In this document: one piece after another, positions 1 through 5,302 of the stretch
How the letters are laid out: each line of letters starts with the position of its first letter
Position numbering within the stretch: the stretch's first letter is position 1
Assembly (NCBI GenBank): GCA_017397695.1
Contig: JAFQIF010000014.1
Span: 1-5,302, forward strand
Direction: 5' to 3'
Source: Clostridia bacterium
GTDB taxonomy: Bacteria; Bacillota_A; Clostridia; Christensenellales; Aristaeellaceae
DNA length: 5,302 nt
Translations under genes and position numbers: made by a program
The notes under the pieces: generated by a model
The model's database searches: none
Seen by the model: the letters and a program-made list of their open reading frames with translations, nothing else
What the model was told of the DNA's origin: nothing

Positions 1-197
1 AAATCAAGGCGTATGTGCTTGAGCAGACGGGGCTAAAGGTGTCAAGCCTCAATATCGCACAGGTGAAGCAGAAGCTGGGGATCATTGAGCGGGAGTGTTA
101 CAACAAGCCAAAGTCTGAGGATAGCAGGCAACCGAAATGTCCGAAGGAGAAGGAGGACGCTATTCAGCAGGCTTTCCGGCATTTCAAAATGCTCTGA
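1..197 (+). CDS. C-terminal end of probable 23S rRNA (uracil-C5)-methyltransferase, partial
   Basis: The reading frame is open from the left edge (an in-frame Ile-Lys-Ala-Tyr precedes the GTG at 15) and stops with TGA at 195-197, so this is the 3' end of a longer gene rather than a 60-residue protein. The visible tail reads as IKAYVLEQTGLKVSSLNIAQ, then VKQKLGIIERECYNKPKSED, then a segment with QPKCPKEKE, ending RHFKML. From memory, clostridial RumA/RlmD-type 23S rRNA uracil-C5 methyltransferases carry a very similar tail after the catalytic domain (YV.EK.GLKV..LYIAQVK.K.GI, then NY.K.KSE, then QCP.EKE.AI..AL.HF). The catalytic motifs of the enzyme lie outside the window, so the assignment rests on the tail alone; another SAM-dependent methyltransferase sharing the tail is possible. 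It is convergent with the ABC operon and shares its terminator. Confidence 0.5.
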   Translation, partial: IKAYVLEQTGLKVSSLNIAQVKQKLGIIERECYNKPKSEDSRQPKCPKEKEDAIQQAFRHFKML

Positions 198-211
198 TCT
201 GAAAACAAAGC

Positions 212-252
212 GGGAGGATACTTGATCATCCGATCAGGTATCCTCCCATTTT
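212..252. terminator. Bidirectional intrinsic terminator
   Basis: Two 16-base arms (212-227 and 232-247, GGGAGGATAC and so on) are complementary along their whole length with a single position that is a G-U wobble in RNA, closed by a 4-base loop ATCC. On the plus strand the stem is followed by ATTTTAT; on the minus strand it is followed by GCTTTGTTTTC. The stem starts 14 bases after the stop codon at 197 and lies 22 bases beyond the minus-strand stop codon at 270. It therefore can serve both convergent transcription units. Confidence 0.9.
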
Positions 253-269
253 ATATACCGGCGTTTTCC

Positions 270-1538
270 TTACGCCTGCTGCTTGAGCATCCGGATCAGC
301 TTGTCCACGTCCTCCGCTGGCACAAGCATGCCATGTGTGTCCGTAATCGGGAGCAGATACGAATCCACATTATACGCATAGAATGCCATGTCCTTTGCGT
401 TACCATCCACATCCGCAACGCTCAGCTTCAGTACTTCGCTGCCCAGCTCGCCAAGCTCTACGCGCGCAGTGCCTTCAAAGGAATCCAAATGCTCGACGAT
501 GCTCTGCATCGTGGTCGATTCGCTGTCATCACTGGTCAGCGTCGTTTCACCGCCGTCCCAGACAAACGAAATCGACTGAATCTGATCAATCGTCATGCCG
601 CGCAGCTTCTTCAGCCACAGCGTATCAATGCTCGCTTCAAGCAGATCGTCCACATCACTGCTGTAGAAGGTATAGACCATTCTGGAGTCTGGCAGGCGCG
701 CATAGTGGTCTCCCTCTTCGTCCGTGCCGCCAAGCAACAGCACACGTTCTGCGGCTTCGCCATTATACAGCGTAAGCTTTACCGCCTGCGCATCATCAAC
801 CGCCCACGCGCTCAGATCATCATCCGACGCGCTTGTGGCAATCAATTCGCTCCATGTCAGATTCTGCGCAGCCTGCACCAGATCGGATACAGCGTCGCTA
901 TCCAGCCCTTCGCCTGTCGCCGTGTCCACCCAAGCGCTCAGTTCCTCATCATAAGAAACGTCCAGCGTATTGCCGACCGTCATGCGCGTAACGCTTGTGA
1001 CTTCCGGCATGCTTTCCATCGTCGCCAGCTGAGTCAGCGTTTTATTGAATGCCGTCGCCAGCGAGCTCTCAATGACATAGATGTTGTCGCTTCCGGTGAC
1101 GCTCAGATAATAACCGTCCTCAAACGGCGTCTGATCGCCCATAGCATATACCGTTTCGCTTCCGCTTTCATCCTTAACCGTAACAGCAAAAGCAGGATCT
1201 GCGAGACCATAATCCTCAGGCTTGGTCACGTCCGTCAATTCGCTGATGGCAGTCAGCTTCTCAATCTTGTCTGCCAGATTCTGTACCGCCGTCTGATTGA
1301 CCGGGAACGAAGCATCGTCGTCCTTCATCCAGACGCTTTCGCCCAGAGAGAAGGATAACGCCTCGCCATCCTGTGTCCAGCTAAGCGAAGAAACCGTTTT
1401 AGAATCCGTCCACAGGGGATAATTGCCCTTGGTTTCGCTGACGGTTGCCGTCTCGTTCATCTGCCCGAGCAGTCCATAACCAATCAGCAAAACGCCGAGC
1501 AAACCAATGAGCAGCACCATTTTCTTTCCGCGTTTCAT
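270..1538 (-). CDS. DUF4340 family membrane-anchored protein of an ABC-2 transporter operon
   Basis: This is a 422-residue protein with a short basic N-terminus (MKRGKK), one membrane segment at about residues 7-26, and the rest presumably outside the cytoplasm. No lipobox cysteine follows the membrane segment, so it looks like a signal anchor and not a lipoprotein. The length, anchor and the Y-G-L-x-D-P-A motif at 110-116 followed by a beta-rich stretch fit DUF4340, a family of unknown function found beside GldG-like proteins in Clostridia. Three similar beta-rich units can be seen at about 108-166, 242-300 and 361-418. The ATG overlaps the stop codon of the upstream gene (ATGA at 1538-1535), and an excellent ribosome binding site, AAGGAGG at 1553-1547 with an 8-base spacer, lies within the upstream coding sequence. 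It is the last gene before the terminator. Its role is presumably as an accessory subunit of the transporter; no enzymatic motif is visible. Confidence 0.85.
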   Translation of the reverse strand: MKRGKKMVLLIGLLGVLLIGYGLLGQMNETATVSETKGNYPLWTDSKTVSSLSWTQDGEALSFSLGESVWMKDDDASFPVNQTAVQNLADKIEKLTAISELTDVTKPEDYGLADPAFAVTVKDESGSETVYAMGDQTPFEDGYYLSVTGSDNIYVIESSLATAFNKTLTQLATMESMPEVTSVTRMTVGNTLDVSYDEELSAWVDTATGEGLDSDAVSDLVQAAQNLTWSELIATSASDDDLSAWAVDDAQAVKLTLYNGEAAERVLLLGGTDEEGDHYARLPDSRMVYTFYSSDVDDLLEASIDTLWLKKLRGMTIDQIQSISFVWDGGETTLTSDDSESTTMQSIVEHLDSFEGTARVELGELGSEVLKLSVADVDGNAKDMAFYAYNVDSYLLPITDTHGMLVPAEDVDKLIRMLKQQA

Positions 1539-3031
1539 CTGCGCTTCCTCCTTACCACAACCGCGATACCCATGATGATGATCGCGCCCGGAATCACGCC
1601 AAGCAGCACGATGCTCCAGAAGGAGTTCTGCGCCTGCGTGAGCGTCAGGCCCTGTTCATCCATAGACTTTGCTCGGATGGAAATCGTTTCCTGCTGATCG
1701 CACATCCAATTTACGCTGTTCATGAACAGGTCACTGTTGCCGCCGGAGACCATGGCATTCACGTTATCGTCCATCAGCTGTGCACTGGAAATCCAGACCA
1801 TGCGTCCTTCTCCCAATTCGCTGGCTGCGGCAACCATAAACGAACCATCTGTGTCACCCTCTTCCTTCGCCGTCGTTTCCATATCCAGTCCGGCAAGCTT
1901 TGCATAAGAGGAAGAGGAGGTTTCAAGCAGAGCACTGACAGACGCCGATGCGTCTTCCATCCCCACAATCGGCTGAGCCAGCGGTGCAAGGACATAATAG
2001 CGTCCATCGGTCAGCGGCTGCGTAATCGTATGGCTGGCGATATCCGGCAGGAGATAATACGGATAGCGGTTGACGTGCATCTCGCGGTCTCCCTCGATAA
2101 TGATGCCCTCGCCCGCAGTCATGCCCATCTTCGCGCTGACGCGCAGCAGGTTTTCCATCTCGCCGGACTGTATGTAATCCGTAATGAGCACGATGCGTCC
2201 GCCGTTTTCAAGATACCGGATCAGCATGTCCGCCTCATCCGTACTCAGATCGCTCGTCGGTACGTTGATGACCACAACCGAAGCATCTTCCGGCACATCC
2301 TCAATCATCAGCAGGCTCAGCGTGCCGCTTTCCAGATTGTCGCGCTCAATCAGCGTATCCAGCGTACTGCTAAGCTCGCTCTCTCCATGGCCAGTGAGCG
2401 TGTATACCTTGGGGATATTGTCACTGGAAACATAGTGGATGGCATTGGTCAGCGCATTTTCGCCATCAAAATCCGTCGTTGTCGTGTAATTATAGGAGTA
2501 GTAGTCCATCGAATAATTGGTTACGAAAATCTCATCATAGCCGACCAGCTTTGTGCGGCTTCCGCACTCTACCAGCACGCTGTTGGCATACAGCGGCGTA
2601 TCACCCAGTTCATAGTTATCAATGAACGTCGGCTTTTCGTTGGGATCGACATTGGTAACTTTGATCTTATCGCTCAGCGACGCATAACGATTAAGCAGCC
2701 TCGTCACTGTATCATCTTCGCCTCCGCTCTGCGCAAGCAGATAGAGTGTCACATCCTGATCAAGGCCGGAGACGATGCGCTTGGTCTGGTCGCTGAGCGT
2801 AAAAATCGCCTGACTGGTCAGGTCGATCTCCGTCTTATCCGCCGGCAGAGCAGCAGCCATCAGATTGACAACCACAGCAATGGCAATCACCACAGCCGCC
2901 GCAAACACGGAGTAACTGCCGGCAAAGAAGCGCTTACCGAACATCTTACGCATACGCTCCTTCATCGGGAGCTTTTCTTTTTTTGTCTTCTTCTCTTTAG
3001 GCTCCGCCGCCTTTTTGAAGTTCAGTTTCAT
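1535..3031 (-). CDS. GldG-like ABC transporter auxiliary protein (ABC_transp_aux family)
   Basis: From the chosen ATG this is 498 residues. It has a very lysine-rich cytoplasmic N-terminus (about 1-36), a membrane segment at about 38-61, a long extracytoplasmic part, and a C-terminal membrane segment at about 470-493 followed by a basic tail RRKRR. After the first segment comes the typical IDLTSQAIFTLSDQT stretch, and YTLTGHGE lies at 210-217, both hallmarks of GldG/ABC_transp_aux proteins. The segment DEADMLIRYLENGGRIVLIT (265-284) matches the Rossmann-like, glutamine-amidotransferase-like fold of that family, with no catalytic cysteine evident. A GTG at 3040 is in frame and would add three residues, but the ATG at 3031 forms an ATGA overlap with the permease stop codon, just as at the other junctions. 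The ribosome binding site before this ATG is weaker (GGTGGAG at 3041-3035, or GAAGAGG at 3049-3043), so translational coupling probably matters. GldG itself is a gliding-motility protein in Bacteroidota; motility is not implied here. Confidence 0.88.
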   Translation of the reverse strand: MKLNFKKAAEPKEKKTKKEKLPMKERMRKMFGKRFFAGSYSVFAAAVVIAIAVVVNLMAAALPADKTEIDLTSQAIFTLSDQTKRIVSGLDQDVTLYLLAQSGGEDDTVTRLLNRYASLSDKIKVTNVDPNEKPTFIDNYELGDTPLYANSVLVECGSRTKLVGYDEIFVTNYSMDYYSYNYTTTTDFDGENALTNAIHYVSSDNIPKVYTLTGHGESELSSTLDTLIERDNLESGTLSLLMIEDVPEDASVVVINVPTSDLSTDEADMLIRYLENGGRIVLITDYIQSGEMENLLRVSAKMGMTAGEGIIIEGDREMHVNRYPYYLLPDIASHTITQPLTDGRYYVLAPLAQPIVGMEDASASVSALLETSSSSYAKLAGLDMETTAKEEGDTDGSFMVAAASELGEGRMVWISSAQLMDDNVNAMVSGGNSDLFMNSVNWMCDQQETISIRAKSMDEQGLTLTQAQNSFWSIVLLGVIPGAIIIMGIAVVVRRKRR

Positions 3032-3894
3032 TCGCTCCACCGCCTCTTCTCCATGGATTGTACCGTCAGGAACAGGAACACTGCGATCATCGATGCATAG
3101 TAAATGATTGCCTTGAGATCAAACACGCCGTCGATAAAGCCGTAGAATCGGTCAAACACGCTCAGCTGTGTCATGATTTCCCCGAACAGTCCTTCAAACA
3201 CAGCAGGTTCAAAAGCATAATAGCCCATCAATGCACCGATGCAGACAATGCCCACACCTGCAGCGACAATCGGATTCTTGCTGAGCACATAGAGCACAAA
3301 TGCAAAAATCAAAGAGACAATGATCAGCGCCATCAGCGAAGCAGAGGCCTCCGAGGAAACAAAGCTCGCAAGACCACTGAAAAAATACAGGATCAGCACC
3401 GTCACCAGCGTCATGACAGCAGAAGCAACCTGATTATCCGTCAGCGAGGAAATGAAAAGCCCCACGGAGAGCAGGCACGCACCAAGCATAAAGAACGCGA
3501 AGAGCGCGCCATATGCCGTGCCAAGACTGACTGTGCCAAACTGCGTGAGAATCAGCGGATACAGGCACATGACGCCCATCGGCACAAGCAGCACCGTGAC
3601 CATCGCCAGATATTTGCCCACGACTACGCTGCTCATGGGAATCGGCATCGCATAAAGCAGCTGATCGGTCTTCTGCTTGCGCTCCTCGGCAAATGTGCGC
3701 ATGGAGAGAATTGGCACGGCAATCATATAAATAAACGAAATCGCATCAAGCACATACGCAAAATTGGCATACGCGCCGGAGAGATTATATGCCATGGTAT
3801 AGATACCGGCAAAGATCAACACAAATGCCGTAAACAGATAGCCGAGCATACCTCTGAAATAGGAGCCAAGTTCCTTTTGGTAAATCGCCGTCAT
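3028..3894 (-). CDS. ABC-2 type transporter permease, GldF-like
   Basis: This 288-residue integral membrane protein has about eight hydrophobic segments (roughly 17-37, 48-66, 95-117, 127-149, 156-178, 187-204, 207-226 and 262-279); the boundaries are estimates by eye. The cytoplasmic loop after the second segment carries SMRTFAEERKQKTDQLLYAM (64-83), the conserved coupling-type motif of GldF and NatB-like ABC-2 permeases. The C-terminus, with F-x-x-G-V-F-D-L-x-x-I-I-Y-Y-x-S and then FLFLTVQSMEKRRW, also matches GldF-type permeases. It would pair with the ATPase encoded just upstream as the membrane-spanning core of the transporter. The ATG overlaps the ATPase stop codon (ATGA at 3894-3891), and a near-perfect ribosome binding site, AGGAGGTGA at 3910-3902, sits 7 bases upstream inside the ATPase gene. 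The substrate cannot be read from the sequence. Confidence 0.92.
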   Translation of the reverse strand: MTAIYQKELGSYFRGMLGYLFTAFVLIFAGIYTMAYNLSGAYANFAYVLDAISFIYMIAVPILSMRTFAEERKQKTDQLLYAMPIPMSSVVVGKYLAMVTVLLVPMGVMCLYPLILTQFGTVSLGTAYGALFAFFMLGACLLSVGLFISSLTDNQVASAVMTLVTVLILYFFSGLASFVSSEASASLMALIIVSLIFAFVLYVLSKNPIVAAGVGIVCIGALMGYYAFEPAVFEGLFGEIMTQLSVFDRFYGFIDGVFDLKAIIYYASMIAVFLFLTVQSMEKRRWSE

Positions 3895-4850
3895 GCCTCA
3901 TTCACCTCCTGCATCCCACGATCATCCTGCGTCAGCTCAAGGAAGACGTCTTCAAGCGTTGCACGTTCCTGCTTCATTTCCAGAATCGGCAATCCTGCCT
4001 CTGCAAACGCGAAGAAGAGCTTTTCGCGGATATCCGCGCCCTCCTTAGGCAGGATCTGCACCATCGTTTCGCCTTCATCACAGGTCTTATATTCCGCGCT
4101 TTCAAAACCGCCCATCTTGATCAGCACAGTCTCCGTTTCATCCAGCGCAGCGCGCACAGTAATCGTCGTCTTGCTGCCGGACGCCATCAGGCTTGTCAGG
4201 TTATCCGCTGTATCGCTGGCGACGAGCTTGCCGTGCGCGATGATCATGATCTGATCACACACTGCCTGCACCTCGCTGAGAATGTGGCTGGAGAGAATCA
4301 CCGTATGATCTTTGCCAAGGCTTTTAATCAGTTCGCGGATCTCGATGATCTGCGCCGGGTCAAGGCCGACTGTCGGCTCATCAAGAATAATGACTTTGGG
4401 ATTGCCCAGCAGCGCCTGTGCAATGCCCACGCGCTGGCGATAGCCCTTGGACAGGTTGCCGATAAGCCTGTCCTTGACGTCATGCAGCTTCGTCCTGTCC
4501 ATGACGCTGCGCAGCTGCTTGTCCCAATCGCTCTTCTTCACGCCCTTGAGGCGCAGCACGAGGCGCAGGTATTCCATCGGCGTCATATCCGTATACAGCG
4601 GTGGCAGCTCCGGCAGATAGCCGATGCACTTTTTCGCTTCAATCGGCTCGTCCAGAACGCTGTGTCCATCGACGAGCACCTCACCGTCCGTCGCACCAAG
4701 ACAGCCGGTAATGATGTTCATGGTTGTCGATTTGCCCGCGCCATTAGGCCCCAGGAATCCATAGATCTGTCCCGGTTCAATGGTGAAGGACAGATCCGAT
4801 ACAGCCGTATGACCGCCGTATCGCTTGGTCAGGTGTTTAACCTCAATCAC
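3891..4850 (-). CDS. ABC transporter ATP-binding protein, ABC-2/DrrA-NatA type (GldA-like)
   Basis: From the chosen GTG start this is 319 residues. All nucleotide-binding motifs are present: Walker A GPNGAGKST (34-42), Q-loop region GYLPE (77-81) with Glu at the usual Gln position, as is common in this subfamily, ABC signature LSKGY (133-137), Walker B VIILDEPT (153-160), D-loop GLDP (162-165) and switch His189 in SSHILSEV. The C-terminal part (about 226-319) is the extension typical of exporter ATPases, with TLEDVFLELT at 298-307. The frame extends upstream to an ATG at 4889, but the GTG at 4850 starts the protein at the expected place (VIEVKHLTKRYGG) and has AAAGGAG 8 bases upstream; the extra 13 residues of the longer form match nothing in the family. 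It is the first gene of the operon and would power the permease encoded next. Confidence 0.95.
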   Translation of the reverse strand: MIEVKHLTKRYGGHTAVSDLSFTIEPGQIYGFLGPNGAGKSTTMNIITGCLGATDGEVLVDGHSVLDEPIEAKKCIGYLPELPPLYTDMTPMEYLRLVLRLKGVKKSDWDKQLRSVMDRTKLHDVKDRLIGNLSKGYRQRVGIAQALLGNPKVIILDEPTVGLDPAQIIEIRELIKSLGKDHTVILSSHILSEVQAVCDQIMIIAHGKLVASDTADNLTSLMASGSKTTITVRAALDETETVLIKMGGFESAEYKTCDEGETMVQILPKEGADIREKLFFAFAEAGLPILEMKQERATLEDVFLELTQDDRGMQEVNEA

Positions 4851-4857
4851 ACATATG

Positions 4858-4865
4858 TCTCCTTT
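4858..4865 (-). promoter_or_regulatory. Ribosome binding site that decides the ATPase start
   Basis: AAAGGAGA reads on the minus strand at 4865-4858, 7 bases before the GTG at 4850. The upstream in-frame ATGs at 4889 and 4868 have no comparable site, and the second overlaps this one. An ATG at 4856-4854 is out of frame and quickly meets a stop. Confidence 0.8.
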
Positions 4866-4877
4866 CATCAACTGCTG

Positions 4878-4906
4878 CTTATACAGCACAAGATTCCACG
4901 GGAATC
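4878..4906 (-). promoter_or_regulatory. Possible promoter -10 and overlapping palindrome for the ABC operon
   Basis: On the minus strand TATAAG (4883-4878) is a fair -10 element; transcription starting a few bases further on would leave a leader of about 20 bases before the GTG start. No good -35 lies 17 bases upstream; instead that place holds the palindrome GATTCC-CGT-GGAATC (4906-4892). A second -10-like hexamer, TATGAT, lies at 4908-4903 and overlaps the palindrome. Either way the palindrome would touch the core promoter and is a plausible operator. The promoter itself is inferred from position and weak motifs only. Confidence 0.35.
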
Positions 4907-4958
4907 ATATGCGCGAATTGTCATATCCATTTGAATGAAATGTGGAATCATTTTGATG

Positions 4959-5027
4959 CCGGCAGAGAACATTGTGACGCAAATTTTCCAAAGTACCGAA
5001 TCTCTGCCGGTTTTCCTGCTTTTTTCT
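4959..5027 (+). terminator. Terminator-like inverted repeat in the divergent intergenic region
   Basis: Perfect 10-base arms CCGGCAGAGA (4959-4968) and TCTCTGCCGG (5001-5010) are separated by 32 bases and followed on the plus strand by TTTTCCTGCTTTTTTCT. In shape it is an intrinsic terminator acting on plus-strand transcripts, with an unusually long loop. No annotated gene ends into it, so it would end an antisense or leader transcript. Alternatively the arms are paired protein-binding sites, centre to centre 42 bases, or form a structure in the 5' leader of the minus-strand operon if transcription starts further upstream. Confidence 0.45.
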
Positions 5028-5179
5028 CCCTGTACGCCATAATCAGGAAAGCTTGTTCAGATTTGTGTTACAAAGCAAGCATCACTCACGATATCTGTTT
5101 TCATTTCCCGCACAAATACAAAAAACACAAAATATTCACGTTTTATCTCAAAAGCACCCACATTTTGCCTCTTTAGGCA

Positions 5180-5212
5180 CAGATTTGACTCATATAATCT
5201 TGTCAGAATCTG
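5180..5212 (+). promoter_or_regulatory. Promoter -10 flanked by an inverted repeat, for the plus-strand gene
   Basis: A consensus -10 TATAAT is at 5193-5198. A matching -35 is not obvious; TCTTTA at 5170-5175 has the right spacing but is poor, suggesting an activator or another contact. The -10 is enclosed by CAGATTTGAC (5180-5189) and GTCAGAATCTG (5202-5212), which are complementary except for one extra base in the right arm. Initiation near 5205 would give a leader of about 27 bases. Confidence 0.5.
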
Positions 5213-5214
5213 AG

Positions 5215-5221
5215 AAAGGAG
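5215..5221 (+). promoter_or_regulatory. Ribosome binding site of the plus-strand gene
   Basis: AAAGGAG lies 10 bases upstream of the GTG at 5232. An ATG at 5225 is closer but its frame stops after seven codons, so the GTG start is preferred. Confidence 0.7.
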
Positions 5222-5231
5222 CACATGCCCT

Positions 5232-5302
5232 GTGATATACCGCAATGAGATCAAGCACCTGATTACCCCAGGCGACCGGGCCGCGATATGCGCCAACATG
5301 CG
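5232..5302 (+). CDS. Start of probable VTC-domain (polyphosphate polymerase domain) protein, partial
   Basis: Translation from GTG gives MIYRNEIKHLITPGDRAAIC followed by ANM before the window ends. The Y-R-x-E-I-K-H-x-I beginning followed by a short helix (D-x-x-x-I-x-x-x-M) closely resembles the start of bacterial VTC-domain proteins, whose first strand carries basic and acidic residues lining the tunnel of the triphosphate-tunnel-type fold. Family members are related to the catalytic domain of eukaryotic VTC4, which makes polyphosphate from ATP, but the activity of most bacterial members is untested. Only 23 residues are visible, so the call rests on this N-terminal pattern. The gene is divergent from the ABC operon and they may share control elements in the intervening region. 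Confidence 0.55.
   Translation, partial: MIYRNEIKHLITPGDRAAICANM

Larger units (their letters stand above)
4866..5231. other. Divergent intergenic region, no protein gene supported
   Basis: About 365 bases separate the start regions of the ABC operon and the plus-strand gene. It contains the palindrome near 4892-4906, a further TGATTCC copy on the minus strand near 4950-4944, the terminator-like repeat at 4959-5010, and a small imperfect hairpin at 5051-5080 (GCTTG/CAAGC enclosing TTTGT/ACAAA). An AT-rich stretch follows at about 5081-5170, then the plus-strand promoter. Short open frames here (4931-5176, 5053-5235 plus; 5057-5299 minus) have no good ribosome binding site and no recognisable protein features. 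Confidence 0.6.

Noticed and set aside
222..1358. A 378-codon plus-strand open frame opposite the DUF4340 gene
   Set aside because: Its product is rich in Arg, His, Ile and Gln without any domain, it begins inside the terminator hairpin, and it is fully antisense to a well supported gene with strong ribosome binding site. It is a by-product of codon bias.
3032..3040. GTG start for the GldG-like protein at 3040
   Set aside because: The ATG at 3031 gives the same ATGA overlap as the other junctions and better spacing from the purine-rich stretches upstream.
4851..4889. Longer ATPase start at the ATG at 4889
   Set aside because: The added 13 residues do not resemble the family, there is no ribosome binding site before it, and the AAAGGAG site fits the GTG at 4850. 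The probable -10 element also lies inside the extension.
2030..4934. Long plus-strand open frames at 2030-3100, 3058-4254 and 4233-4934 that nearly tile the operon in antisense
   Set aside because: They have the same biased His/Arg/Ile/Gln composition, no ribosome binding sites and no recognisable motifs, while the minus strand holds complete conserved families with all expected motifs.
5051..5080. Small hairpin GCTTG/CAAGC enclosing TTTGT/ACAAA as a possible RNA element
   Set aside because: The stems are short with an uneven internal loop and no T-run follows; such structures are expected by chance in an AT-rich region. It does not match any riboswitch or T-box pattern I recognise.
5057..5299. 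An 80-codon minus-strand open frame opposite the VTC-like gene start
   Set aside because: It has no ribosome binding site visible, no conserved pattern, and it runs through the AT-rich promoter region antisense to a gene with a good start.

Overview
The window looks like a chromosomal segment from a low-to-middle GC Bacillota, most likely a Clostridia member. The reasons are strong AGGAGG-type ribosome binding sites, GTG starts, a Gld-like ABC-2 exporter operon ending in a DUF4340 protein (a combination known from this class), and an rRNA-methyltransferase-like C-terminal tail seen in clostridial proteins. Nothing points to a phage, plasmid or transposon: there are no integrase or transposase fragments, no tRNA, and no CRISPR repeats.

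Layout. (1) Positions 1-197, plus strand: the last 64 or so codons of a gene cut by the window edge, resembling the C-terminal extension of clostridial 23S rRNA uracil-C5 methyltransferases. (2) Positions 212-252: a strong hairpin with T-rich runs on both sides, placed to end both this gene and the convergent operon. (3) Positions 270-4850, minus strand: a compact four-gene operon, read in the order ABC ATPase, ABC-2 permease (GldF-like), GldG-like auxiliary protein (ABC_transp_aux), DUF4340 membrane-anchored protein. Every junction is a 4-base ATGA overlap, and the next gene's ribosome binding site lies inside the previous coding sequence. (4) Positions 4851-5231: a divergent intergenic region with several inverted repeats, a terminator-like hairpin, and probable promoters for both sides. 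(5) From 5232, plus strand: the start of a gene whose first 23 residues resemble a VTC/polyphosphate polymerase domain protein, cut by the right edge.

How the genes work together: the ATPase and permease would form the core of an ABC-2 type transporter. The two single- or double-anchored proteins with large extracytoplasmic parts would be accessory subunits outside the membrane. The substrate is not known; the family resemblance to the Gld gliding transporter of Bacteroidota does not imply motility here. No transcriptional regulator is encoded in the window. The operon itself is of a known type; the least explained parts are the intergenic control elements and the threefold internal repeat visible in the DUF4340 protein.
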